NCBI RefSeq assembly: GCF_004519295.1
Contig: NZ_SOZH01000007.1
Coordinates: 186,001-250,000 of the forward strand
DNA: 64,000 nucleotides
Direction: 5' to 3'
From: Cellulosimicrobium funkei
GTDB lineage: Bacteria > Actinomycetota > Actinomycetes > Actinomycetales > Cellulomonadaceae
The notes below the pieces were generated by a model. It searched no databases, was not told the DNA's origin, and worked only from the letters and a program-made list of their open reading frames with translations. The number at the start of each line of letters is the position of its first letter. Position 1 is the stretch's first letter. The position numbers and the translations under genes are program-made. Shown piece by piece: positions 47,398 to 55,604 of this stretch.

Positions 47398-48729
47398 TCA
47401 GCCGCGTCGACGCCGACGCCGACCGCCGGCCGCGACCACCGTCCCCGTCGGCAGCACGACGCGCGGGTCGAGGCGCCGCGGCACCCCCGCGAGGAAGAGC
47501 GCGAAGACCGCGGGCCGACGCTGCGCGAGCTCCAGGCGGCCGCCGTCGGACGCGGCGAGGTCCCGGGCGAGCGCGAGGCCGAGGCCGGTCCCCGCGCCCG
47601 AGGTGACCTCGCGCTCGAAGATGCGCGGCGCGAGGTCGTCGGGGACGCCCGCGCCCTCGTCGGACACCTCGGTGACGATGGCGCCGCTCGTGCCGGACGG
47701 GCGCGCGCGGACGGTCGTCGTGCCGCCGCCGTGCTTGAGGGAGTTCTCGATGAGCGTGGCCAGCACCTGCGCGAGCGCGCCGGGCGTCGCGAGCACCTGG
47801 TACTCGGGCGGCACGTCGACGACGAGCCGGCGCCCCGCCTTCGCGAACGTCGGCACCCACTCCTCCTCCTGCTGGTGCACGACGTCGAGCAGGCTCACCG
47901 CCTCCGTCGTCCCGCCCTGCGCGCGCCGCGACGACGCGAGGAGGTCGTCGACGACGCCGACGAGGCGCTCGACCTGCTCGAGAGAGATCCGCGCCTCCTC
48001 CTGGACGGCCGGGTCGTCGGACGCGAGGGAGATCTCCTCGAGCCGCATGCTCAGGGCCGTGAGGGGCGTGCGGAGCTGGTGCGACGCGTCCGCCGCGAAC
48101 TGGCGCTCCGCGGCGAGCCGGCCCGCGAGCCGGTCGGAGCTGCGCGCGAGCTCGGCGGCGACGAGGTCGATCTCCTCGACGCCCGAGGGTTCGAGCCGTG
48201 GGCGCACCTGCCCCGAGCCGAGCTGCTCCGCCGACGCCGCGAGATACACGAGCGGCGCGGCGATGCGGTTCGCCTGCCACACGGCCATCCCGATGCCCGC
48301 CGCGAACGCGACGATCGCCGCGGCCACGACGAGCAGCACGACCTGCGCGGCCCGGAGGTAGGCGTCCCAGTAGGAGACGGTGAGGGTCACGAGCGCGCCG
48401 GAGTCGGAGTGCAGGGGCTGCTCGATCTCGCGGCCCGTGACCTCGTCGCCCGCCGTGAGCACCGTGCCGTCGGGCAGCGCGACGTAGACGTGCGCCGGGG
48501 GGTCGCTCGCGCGGGGCTGGACCGCGTCCTCGATGACGTGGTCCGGGATCTCGTCACCCGTCGCGAGGCGCGCGTCGATGGACCGGGAGAGGCGCTCGAC
48601 GCGCGAGGAGAGGTCGTCGACCTCGCCCTGGAGCACGAACCGGGCGCCGTAGAAGGCGAGGGGGAACCCGAGGAGGATCACGGCGACGGCCACGGCCGCC
48701 ACCGTCGCCTGCAGCATCCGACGCCGCAC
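47398..48729 (-). CDS. Two-component sensor histidine kinase (HisKA type)
   Basis: A 443-residue kinase with two membrane helices (about 7-30 and 128-150) bounding a small extracellular sensor, a HAMP segment, then ADASHQLRTPLTAL with phospho-acceptor His217 and the ATP domain: N box LIENSLKHGG, G1 VSDEGAGVP and G2 GAGTGLGLALA. The signal is unknown. It follows the OmpR-type regulator by 43 bases on the same strand, so the pair is one system. GTG 48729 is the only reasonable start before the first helix. Confidence 0.92.
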   Translation of the reverse strand: MRRRMLQATVAAVAVAVILLGFPLAFYGARFVLQGEVDDLSSRVERLSRSIDARLATGDEIPDHVIEDAVQPRASDPPAHVYVALPDGTVLTAGDEVTGREIEQPLHSDSGALVTLTVSYWDAYLRAAQVVLLVVAAAIVAFAAGIGMAVWQANRIAAPLVYLAASAEQLGSGQVRPRLEPSGVEEIDLVAAELARSSDRLAGRLAAERQFAADASHQLRTPLTALSMRLEEISLASDDPAVQEEARISLEQVERLVGVVDDLLASSRRAQGGTTEAVSLLDVVHQQEEEWVPTFAKAGRRLVVDVPPEYQVLATPGALAQVLATLIENSLKHGGGTTTVRARPSGTSGAIVTEVSDEGAGVPDDLAPRIFEREVTSGAGTGLGLALARDLAASDGGRLELAQRRPAVFALFLAGVPRRLDPRVVLPTGTVVAAGGRRRRRRG

Positions 48730-48772
48730 GCTGCTCCTCGCTCCCCGTGTCCCTCGTCCCGTCAGGGGACGG

Positions 48773-49456
48773 TCAGCTCTCGCCGGTCTCGAAGCGGAAG
48801 CCGAGGCCCCGGACGGTCGAGATGTAGCGCGGCGCGTTGGCGTCGTCGCCGAGCTTGCGGCGCAGCCACGACACGTGCATGTCGAGCGTCTTCGTCGAGC
48901 CGACGGGCTCCGAGCCCCACACGTCGCGCATCAGGGCGTCGCGGACGACGACCGAGCCCGCGCTCGCGACGAGCACGCGCAGCAGCTCGAACTCCTTGGT
49001 GGTCAGGTGGAGCTCCCGCTCGCCCTGGAACGCCCGGTGCGCGGAGACGTCGATGCGGACGTCCTGCGCCGCGAGCTCCTCCTCGTCGACCTGCTCGCCG
49101 TGCGAGCGGCGCAGGAGCGCCCGGACCCGGGCGAGGAGCTCCGCGAGGCGGAACGGCTTGGTGACGTAGTCGTCGGCGCCCGCGTCGAGCCCCACGACGA
49201 GGTCGACCTCGTCGGCGCGCGCGGTGAGCACGAGCACGGGCGTGGTCAGGCCCTTGTGACGGATCTCGCGTGCGACGTCGAGGCCGTCCATGTCCGGAAG
49301 GCCCAGATCGAGCACCACGATGTCCGCACCGCTGGCCGAGTCGATCGCCCCTTGACCAGTTCCTTGGACGACGACGTTGTAACCCTCACGTGTCAGTGCG
49401 CGCGCCAAAGGTTCGGCAATCGCCGGGTCGTCCTCCGCTAGCAGTACGTGGGTCAT
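48773..49456 (-). CDS. OmpR/PhoB-family response regulator
   Basis: A 227-residue regulator with a receiver domain (acidic pocket Asp9-Asp10, phosphorylated Asp50 in VVLDLGLPDMDG, Lys100 in YVTKPF) and a winged-helix output domain (ELHLTTKEFELLRVLV, VWGSEP, TLDMHVSWLRRKLG, YISTVRGLGFRF). It would control genes on signal from the kinase encoded next. ATG 49456 lies 6 bases after TAGCAT, so the message is probably leaderless. It is divergent from another two-component system 104 bases away. Confidence 0.95.
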   Translation of the reverse strand: MTHVLLAEDDPAIAEPLARALTREGYNVVVQGTGQGAIDSASGADIVVLDLGLPDMDGLDVAREIRHKGLTTPVLVLTARADEVDLVVGLDAGADDYVTKPFRLAELLARVRALLRRSHGEQVDEEELAAQDVRIDVSAHRAFQGERELHLTTKEFELLRVLVASAGSVVVRDALMRDVWGSEPVGSTKTLDMHVSWLRRKLGDDANAPRYISTVRGLGFRFETGES

Positions 49457-49462
49457 TCGCTC

Positions 49463-49468
49463 ATGCTA
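49463..49468 (-). promoter_or_regulatory. Leaderless promoter -10 of the OmpR-type regulator
   Basis: TAGCAT on the minus strand with 6 bases before ATG 49456. Confidence 0.6.
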
Positions 49469-49548
49469 GGGCATCAGTACGACTTCGGTCCCATCGTGCC
49501 CGGTGAACTCTGCGACCCTGGTCGGACGTCGCGCGACCGCCCGCTGCC

Positions 49549-49554
49549 TAGGCT
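49549..49554 (+). promoter_or_regulatory. Leaderless promoter -10 of the NarL-type kinase
   Basis: TAGGCT with 6 bases (GGACGC) before ATG 49561. No Shine-Dalgarno sequence. Confidence 0.6.
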
Positions 49555-49560
49555 GGACGC

Positions 49561-51117
49561 ATGGGTTGGTACGAGCGCCTCGGGCAGTGGTCCGACGAGC
49601 ACCGCTTCGGTGTGGACCTCACCGTCACGCTCGTCCTCGCGGTGGTGTTCGTGCCCGCGTCGGCGGCGTTCTCCGCGTCGGGCGCGAGCGGCGTCGGCAC
49701 GAGCGGCGGCTGGGCCGCGTTCTGGGCCGTGCTGCTCCTCACGCCGCTCCCCTGGCGACGCTCGCACCCGCTCGCGTCGGCGGTCACGGTGTACTCGGTC
49801 GCGCTCGTGCACCTGCTCGCGGGCTACCTCCTCATCTTCCCCGCCGACTTCGCCGTCCTCGTCGCGCTCTACTCGGTCACGGTCTACGGGCCGCGCTGGG
49901 CCCACCGCACCGCGATCGTCGCCTCGCTCGTCGGCGCGGTGGTCCTGGGCGTCGCGCTCGGGCTGCTCTCGGGCCGGCTCCAGGACCTCGCGCTCATGGT
50001 GTTCCTCACGTCCGCGTTCGGCGGCATGACGTTCCTCGCCGTCTGGGCGTTCGGCCTCGTGCGGCGGTCGCGGCGCGAGACGATCGCCGCGCTCGTCGAC
50101 CGCGCCGAGCGCCTCGAGGTCGAGCGCGACCAGCAGGCCCAGATCGCGACCGCCGCCGAGCGGGCGCGCATCGCCCGCGAGATGCACGACATCGTGGCCC
50201 ACTCGCTGTCCGTCATCATCGCCCAGGCCGACGGCGGTCGGTACGCCGCCGCCAACGACCCCGACGCCGCGGCCCGCGCGCTCGCGACCGTCTCCGAGAC
50301 GGGACGCACCGCCCTGGCCGACATGCGTCGTCTGCTCGGCGTGCTGCGGTCCGAGCCGCCGCGCCCGCCCGCGCCGGGGGCCGCCGTCGGGCCCGCGGGC
50401 ACCCTGGCGCTGCCCGCGGGGCGCGGCGGTGCCCCCGGCCCGGGCTCGCCGTCCGGACCCGGTGCGGCCACGCAGCAGCTCCCGGGGAACCCGCCGCCGG
50501 CCGCGCTCGAGCGTGCGCCGCAGCCCGACGCCGCCGACCTCGAGAGCCTCGTGGCCCAGGTGCGCGACAGCGGGATGCGCGTGTCGTTCGTGCGCGTGGG
50601 CGAGGCGCGCACCCTGCCGCCCGGGGCCGGGCTCACGGTCTACCGCGTCTGCCAGGAGGCGCTCACCAACGTCCTCAAGCACGCGGGGCCGGACCCGGAG
50701 GTCACGGTCGTCGTGCGCTGGGGCGCCACGACCCTCGACCTCGAGGTCGAGGACGACGGCCGGGGCGCCTCCAGCGCGGCGGAGGCCCGGCAGGACGCCC
50801 GCTCCGGCGGCTACGGCGTGCTCGGCATGCGTGAGCGGGCCGCGCTCTTCGGCGGGTCCGTCCAGGTGGGGCCGCGCGCGGGCGGCGGCTTCCGCGTGCA
50901 CCTGCGCCTGCCCGTGCCGCCGGTCCCCGGTCGCTCGCCCGCGCCGCCCGGCCCCGCGCCGTCGGGCCCCGTGCCGCCGGGGACCGTGCCGCCGGGGACC
51001 GTGCCGTCGGGGCCCGCGCTGCCGGGCAGGTCGGGACCGTCGGGCAGGATGGGACCGGGCAGGACGGCCGCGGGACCGGCTCCGGGCCTGTTCGCCCCGC
51101 CCCCGCCGCCCCCCTGA
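49561..51117 (+). CDS. Two-component sensor histidine kinase, HisKA_3 (NarL partner) type
   Basis: A protein of 518 residues with 5-6 N-terminal membrane helices, a coiled linker, the dimerisation motif ERARIAREMHDIVAHSLSV with phospho-acceptor His209, and an ATP domain with VYRVCQEALTNVLKHAGP, VEDDGRGA and GYGVLGMRERAALFGG. Between the two catalytic domains lies an unusual Pro/Gly/Ala-rich insertion of about 70 residues, and the C-terminus is a Pro/Gly tail built from 15-bp DNA repeats. These low-complexity parts are larger than usual. It is followed by a LuxR-type regulator and an ABC exporter, the probable target. Confidence 0.92.
   Translation: MGWYERLGQWSDEHRFGVDLTVTLVLAVVFVPASAAFSASGASGVGTSGGWAAFWAVLLLTPLPWRRSHPLASAVTVYSVALVHLLAGYLLIFPADFAVLVALYSVTVYGPRWAHRTAIVASLVGAVVLGVALGLLSGRLQDLALMVFLTSAFGGMTFLAVWAFGLVRRSRRETIAALVDRAERLEVERDQQAQIATAAERARIAREMHDIVAHSLSVIIAQADGGRYAAANDPDAAARALATVSETGRTALADMRRLLGVLRSEPPRPPAPGAAVGPAGTLALPAGRGGAPGPGSPSGPGAATQQLPGNPPPAALERAPQPDAADLESLVAQVRDSGMRVSFVRVGEARTLPPGAGLTVYRVCQEALTNVLKHAGPDPEVTVVVRWGATTLDLEVEDDGRGASSAAEARQDARSGGYGVLGMRERAALFGGSVQVGPRAGGGFRVHLRLPVPPVPGRSPAPPGPAPSGPVPPGTVPPGTVPSGPALPGRSGPSGRMGPGRTAAGPAPGLFAPPPPPP
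50941..51015 (+). repeat. Five 15-bp tandem repeats in the kinase tail
   Basis: Units of the form GYGCCGYCSGGSMCC follow each other from 50941 to 51015, and two of them (50971-50985 and 50986-51000) are identical. Each encodes A/V-P-P/S-G-P/T. Repeats of this kind can change copy number by slippage without shifting the frame. Confidence 0.75.
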
Positions 51118-51159
51118 CCCGCGCGCGAGCCCTCCGACCGGACCGACCGACAGGACACC

Positions 51160-51894
51160 ATGACCGACGCCCTCCCCGTGCCCGGCGACGCGTACGCCAC
51201 CGAGCCGCACGCTCCCGTGCGCATCGCGCTCGTCGACGACCAGCAGCTCGTGCGCGCGGGATTCCGCATGGTGATCGACTCCCAGCCCGACCTCACGGTC
51301 GCCGTCGAGGCGGGCGACGGGCTCCAGGCGCTGCGCCTGCTCGCGGACCACCCGGTCGACGTCGTGCTCATGGACGTGCGCATGCCGCACCTCGACGGGC
51401 TCCAGACGACGGCCCGCCTCACCGCGGCGGCGGCCGACGGCGCGCACGCCCCGAAGGTCATCGTCCTCACGACGTTCGACCTCGACGAGTACGTGCTCGA
51501 GGCCATCCGCTCGGGCGCGAGCGGCTTCCTGCTCAAGGACGCACCGCCGGAGGAGATGCTGGCCGCGATCCGGACGGTGCACCGCGGCGACGCGGTCATC
51601 GCGCCGTCGTCCACGCGGCGCCTGCTCGAGCACCTCGTGACGGCGCTGCCCGCCGAGCAGGTCCAGGACTCGCCCGCGCACGCGGCCGTCGAGGGCCTCA
51701 CCGAGCGCGAGCGCGAGGTGCTCGTGCTCATGGCGCGCGGCCGCTCCAACACCGAGATCGCGAGCGACCTGTTCGTCGCCGAGGCGACGGTCAAGACCCA
51801 CGTCGGGCGCATCCTCGCCAAGCTCGGCGCGCGCGACCGCGTGCAGGCCGTCGTGACGGCCTACGAGACGGGGCTCGTGCGCCCCGGCGCCTGA
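51160..51894 (+). CDS. NarL/FixJ (LuxR)-family response regulator
   Basis: A 244-residue regulator with a receiver domain (Asp72 in VLMDVRMPHLDG, Lys126 in GFLLKDAP) and a LuxR helix-turn-helix (LTEREREVLVLMARGRSNTEIASDLFVAEATVKTHVGRILAKL). It follows its kinase by 42 bases and precedes an ABC transporter operon, which it likely controls. ACAGGA gives a ribosome-binding site at ATG 51160. A hairpin at 51907-51937 separates it from the transporter genes. Confidence 0.95.
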   Translation: MTDALPVPGDAYATEPHAPVRIALVDDQQLVRAGFRMVIDSQPDLTVAVEAGDGLQALRLLADHPVDVVLMDVRMPHLDGLQTTARLTAAAADGAHAPKVIVLTTFDLDEYVLEAIRSGASGFLLKDAPPEEMLAAIRTVHRGDAVIAPSSTRRLLEHLVTALPAEQVQDSPAHAAVEGLTEREREVLVLMARGRSNTEIASDLFVAEATVKTHVGRILAKLGARDRVQAVVTAYETGLVRPGA

Positions 51895-51906
51895 CCCGCT
51901 CCGCCC

Positions 51907-51937
51907 GCGCCCCACCGGTCGCCGACCGGTGGGGCGC
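51907..51937 (+). terminator. 14-bp hairpin after the NarL-type regulator
   Basis: GCGCCCCACCGGTC at 51907-51920 and its exact complement at 51924-51937 enclose a 3-base loop 13 bases after the stop codon. This is a strong terminator candidate that separates the regulator from the ABC operon. Confidence 0.8.
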
Positions 51938-52112
51938 CGTCGTGTCCACCCTGGGCGGGGGACGTCTACGACCAGAGGATGACCCCGCCCGCGGCCATGA
52001 CCCGACCATCGCCGGACGCGGTGGGCCGGGCCCCCTCCGTAGCGTCGTCCACGATCCCGACGCACGCCCGTGACCACCGGTCCGCGTGCGGCACGACGAA
52101 CCAGGAGACGAC

Positions 52113-52934
52113 GTGGACACGACCGTGTACCGACCCACCGACCCGGCCCCCGCCGGCCCGCCCGCGGTGCGGGCCCGCACGCTGCGCAAGACCTACGGCA
52201 CGGGCGAGGCGGCGGTGCACGCGCTCGACGGCGTCGACGTGGACTTCGAGCGCGGGCACTTCACGGCCATCATGGGGCCGTCGGGCTCGGGCAAGTCGAC
52301 GCTCATGCACCTGCTCGCGGGCCTCGACACCGCGACGAGCGGGCACGCCTTCATCGGGGACACTGAAGTCACGGGGCTCAACGACAACGCGCTCACGCAG
52401 CTGCGCCGCGACCGCGTGGGCTTCGTGTTCCAGTCGTTCAACCTCCTGCCGATGTTCACGGCGGAGCAGAACATCACGCTCCCCGTCGAGCTCGCGGGCG
52501 GCAAGGTCGACCGTGCGTGGTTCGAGACGCTCGTGCGCACGCTCGGCCTCGAGGCGCGCCTGAGCCACCGCCCGAGCGAGCTGTCCGGCGGGCAGCAGCA
52601 GCGCGTCGCCATCGCGCGCGCCCTCATCGCCGGCCCGGAGGTCGTGTTCGCCGACGAGCCGACGGGCAACCTCGACTCGCGCTCGGGCGCGGAGGTGCTG
52701 AGCTTCCTGCGCCGCTCGGTGCGCGAGCTCGGCCGCACCATCATCATGGTCACGCACGACCCGACGGCCGCGGCGTACGCGGACCGCGTCGTGCTCATCG
52801 CCGACGGGCGCATCGCGGGCGACATCACCGACCCGACGCCCGAGTCGGTGCTCGCGGGGCTCGACGCGCTCCGCACGCTCGACGCCGGCACCGACGGTCC
52901 CGCCCCGACGGCGTCGCAGGCGGTGCGCGCCTGA
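52113..52934 (+). CDS. ABC exporter ATP-binding protein (MacB/LolD type)
   Basis: The 273-residue ATPase has Walker A GPSGSGKST (55-63), Q-loop FVFQSFNLLPMFT, signature LSGGQQQRVAIARAL, Walker B VVFADEPTGNLDS and His in VTHD. FNLLP and EPTGNLD are typical of the MacB/LolD/FtsE group that powers mechanotransmission exporters. GTG 52113 is chosen because AGGAGA lies before it by a few bases. An upstream ATG at 52086 has no site. It overlaps the permease gene by TGATG. Confidence 0.93.
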   Translation: MDTTVYRPTDPAPAGPPAVRARTLRKTYGTGEAAVHALDGVDVDFERGHFTAIMGPSGSGKSTLMHLLAGLDTATSGHAFIGDTEVTGLNDNALTQLRRDRVGFVFQSFNLLPMFTAEQNITLPVELAGGKVDRAWFETLVRTLGLEARLSHRPSELSGGQQQRVAIARALIAGPEVVFADEPTGNLDSRSGAEVLSFLRRSVRELGRTIIMVTHDPTAAAYADRVVLIADGRIAGDITDPTPESVLAGLDALRTLDAGTDGPAPTASQAVRA

Positions 52935-55492
52935 TGTTCCGGCTCACCCTGGCGCAGATGCGCCGCAGCATCGGCCGCCTCGTCGCGGCCGGCGTCGCGA
53001 TCGTCATCGGGACGGCCTTCGTCACGGCGACGCTCATCGCGGGCAACGTCATCACCCAGACCACGAACGACTCGATCGCCGCACAGTACGCGGACGCCGA
53101 CCTCGTCGTGTCCGCCCCGGACGACCTCACGGCGCCCGACGTCGAGGCCTTGCGCTCCGTGCCCGGCGTCGAGGCCGTCGACGCCACGTCGTTCACCTAC
53201 CTCGACCTCTCGCACGGCGCGAAGCGCGTGTTCCAGCTCGGCGTCCCGGCGCCGTCCGACCCGCGCTTCGAGGCGCTCGAGGTCGTCGAGGGCTCGATGC
53301 CCACCGCGTCTGGCCAGGTCTCGCTGCCCACCGCCGTGGCCGAGCGCCTCGGCGTCGGGATCGGCGACACCGTCACGAGCTCGCGCAACGTGTGGGACGA
53401 CACCGCGCCCGACGGCGGCGACTACACGGAGGTCCGCGACGAGCTGACCGTCGTCGGGACGACCGACGACCCGTACGGCGCGTACGCCCAGATGGGCGGC
53501 GCCGTGGTCGTCCCGGCCGTGGACGTCGCCGCCTGGGAGGCCGCGCAGGCCACGCCCGACGACCCGGCCCGCACCTACTCGTCGGCGATGGTGGCCCTCG
53601 CGCCCGGCACGGACCTCGAGACCGCGCGCGCCGAGCTCGTCGCCGCCTCTCCGGACGGGGCGAAGGCCGTCACGCCGGACGAGCACGCGCAGGAGCAGGC
53701 GCGGAAGATGACCGGCGACCAGGACGTCTTCACGTACGTCATCCTCTCGTTCGCCGCCGTCGCGCTGCTCGTCGCCGCGCTCGTCATCGCGAACACGTTC
53801 CAGGTCCTCGTCGCGCAGCGCACGCGCACCCTCGCGCTCCTGCGGGCGGTCGGCGCGAACAAGGCGCAGCTCGCCCGGTCCGTGCTCACCGAGGCGACGA
53901 TCCTCGGCATCGTGTCGTCGCTCGCCGGCATCGTCCTGGGCGGCCTGCTCACGCAGATCGCGCTCCTCGTCGCGCGCGGCGCCGACCTGGGCGTCCCGGT
54001 CCCCGCGACCATCACCGTCACGCCCGTGGTGGTGCTCGTGCCGCTCGTGGTCGGCACGCTCGTGACGGTCGTCGCGTCGCTCGCGCCCGCCCGCGCCGCG
54101 ACCCGCGTCGCCCCGCTCGAGGCGCTGCGCCCGGCCGACGCGCCGAACATCCTGCGCGGGGGCGGCCGCGCGCGGCTCGTCGTCGCGTCCCTGCTCACGC
54201 TGGGCGGCGTCGCCGTCCTCGCGGGCGGGATCTGGCTCGGGCTCACCGACAAGCCCGAGATCGGGCTCCTCGCCGGGGTCGTCGGCGGCGCGCTGTCGTT
54301 CGTGGGCGTCCTCGTCGGAGCGGTCTACTGGCTGCCCGCCGTCGTGTCGTTCGTCGGCCGCCTGCTCGCGGGCACCGGGTCGACGGCGCGCCTCGCCACC
54401 GCGAACACGCTGCGCAACCCGCGCCGCACCACAGCGACGAGCACCGCGCTGCTCATCGGCGTCACGCTCGTCGCGATGATGTCGACCGGCGCCGCGAGCG
54501 CCCGCACCTCGCTCGACGCGGCGCTCGACGACCAGTACCCCGTCGACGTCATGGTCGCGACGGACGCGTACGGGTCGACCGGTGAGCCCGTGCCGTCCGA
54601 CGTCGTGCGCGCCGTGTCCGGCACCGAGGGCGTGTCCCGCGTCGTCGAGCTGTACGCCGCGACGGTGACCATGCCGGACGGCACCGAGACGTCGTTCCAC
54701 GGCGCCGACCCCGACGCCGCGCGCTCCGTGGTGCGGACGCCGGACGACCTCGCGGCCTTCGGGCCCGGGACGCTCCTGCTCTCGGAGGGCGAGGCGGAGA
54801 ACTACGGCCTCGCGGACGGCGAGACCGCCGAGCTCACGGGCCCGACGGGCGAGACGCTCGACCTGACGGTCCGCACCGGGGGGATCGGCTCCGGCGGGCT
54901 GCTCACCGTCGACGACGCGCGTGCCGTCGACCCGACGAGCGTCATGTCCCGGCTGTGGGTCGGCCTCGACGACACCGGCGCCGCCGCGCAGGTGGTCCCT
55001 GCGATCCAGGACGCCGTCGTGGAGTCGGACACGCCCGTGGAGGTCGCCGGGATCGCCGTCGAGCGCGCGGCGATGCAGAGCGTCATCGACACGATCCTCG
55101 GGGTCATCATCGGGCTGCTCGCGGTCGCGGTCGTCATCGCGCTCATCGGCGTGGCGAACACGCTGTCGCTCTCGGTCATCGAGCGGCGACGCGAGTCCGC
55201 GACGCTCCGGGCGATCGGCCTGAGCCGCTCCCAGCTGCGCTGGATGCTCGCGATCGAGGGCATGCTCATCGCGGGCGTCGGGGCCGTCCTCGGGATCGTG
55301 CTGGGCGTCCTCTACGGGTGGGCCGGAGCTGCCACGGCGCTGAGCGTCATGGGCGACGTGTCGCTCGCCGTGCCGTGGCGCGACATCGCGCTCGTGCTCG
55401 TGGTCGCGCTCGTCGCGGGGCTCGTCGCCTCCGTCGTCCCCGGCCGCACCGCGGCCCGGACGTCGCCCGTCGCGGCGCTCGCCGTGGACTGA
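52934..55492 (+). CDS. ABC exporter permease with two FtsX/MacB domains
   Basis: A protein of 852 residues made of two copies of the FtsX module: each has an N-terminal helix (LVAAGVAIVIGTAFVTATLI; TSTALLIGVTLVAMMSTGAAS), an extracellular periplasmic-core-like domain, and three helices (FAAVALLVAALVIANTF with RTRTLALLRAVGA; LAVAVVIALIGVANTLSLSV with RRRESATLRAIGLSRSQ). With the ATPase it would push substrates such as antibiotics, peptides or lipids outward. The preceding two-component system makes a Bce-like sensing unit plausible, but the extracellular domains do not show it. Confidence 0.93.
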   Translation: MFRLTLAQMRRSIGRLVAAGVAIVIGTAFVTATLIAGNVITQTTNDSIAAQYADADLVVSAPDDLTAPDVEALRSVPGVEAVDATSFTYLDLSHGAKRVFQLGVPAPSDPRFEALEVVEGSMPTASGQVSLPTAVAERLGVGIGDTVTSSRNVWDDTAPDGGDYTEVRDELTVVGTTDDPYGAYAQMGGAVVVPAVDVAAWEAAQATPDDPARTYSSAMVALAPGTDLETARAELVAASPDGAKAVTPDEHAQEQARKMTGDQDVFTYVILSFAAVALLVAALVIANTFQVLVAQRTRTLALLRAVGANKAQLARSVLTEATILGIVSSLAGIVLGGLLTQIALLVARGADLGVPVPATITVTPVVVLVPLVVGTLVTVVASLAPARAATRVAPLEALRPADAPNILRGGGRARLVVASLLTLGGVAVLAGGIWLGLTDKPEIGLLAGVVGGALSFVGVLVGAVYWLPAVVSFVGRLLAGTGSTARLATANTLRNPRRTTATSTALLIGVTLVAMMSTGAASARTSLDAALDDQYPVDVMVATDAYGSTGEPVPSDVVRAVSGTEGVSRVVELYAATVTMPDGTETSFHGADPDAARSVVRTPDDLAAFGPGTLLLSEGEAENYGLADGETAELTGPTGETLDLTVRTGGIGSGGLLTVDDARAVDPTSVMSRLWVGLDDTGAAAQVVPAIQDAVVESDTPVEVAGIAVERAAMQSVIDTILGVIIGLLAVAVVIALIGVANTLSLSVIERRRESATLRAIGLSRSQLRWMLAIEGMLIAGVGAVLGIVLGVLYGWAGAATALSVMGDVSLAVPWRDIALVLVVALVAGLVASVVPGRTAARTSPVAALAVD

Positions 55493-55522
55493 GCGAGACG
55501 CCCCACCGGCCGTCGGCCGACG

Positions 55523-55560
55523 CGCGCCCCTGTGGACGGACCCCCGTCCACAGGGGCGCG
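55523..55560 (+). terminator. 17-bp hairpin after the ABC exporter
   Basis: Bases 55523-55539 pair perfectly with 55544-55560 around a 4-base ACCC loop, 30 bases after the permease stop. It marks the border with the EssC-like gene. Confidence 0.8.
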
Positions 55561-55604
55561 GTCGTGCCCGACTCGTGCTGACCGCCGTCGGGCACGATCG
55601 CCGG

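Noticed and set aside
55593-55598. CACGAT as the leaderless -10 of the EssC-like gene
   Set aside because: The distance to GTG 55605 (6 bases) fits, but the hexamer lacks the TA start shared by the other leaderless promoters, so I did not list it.
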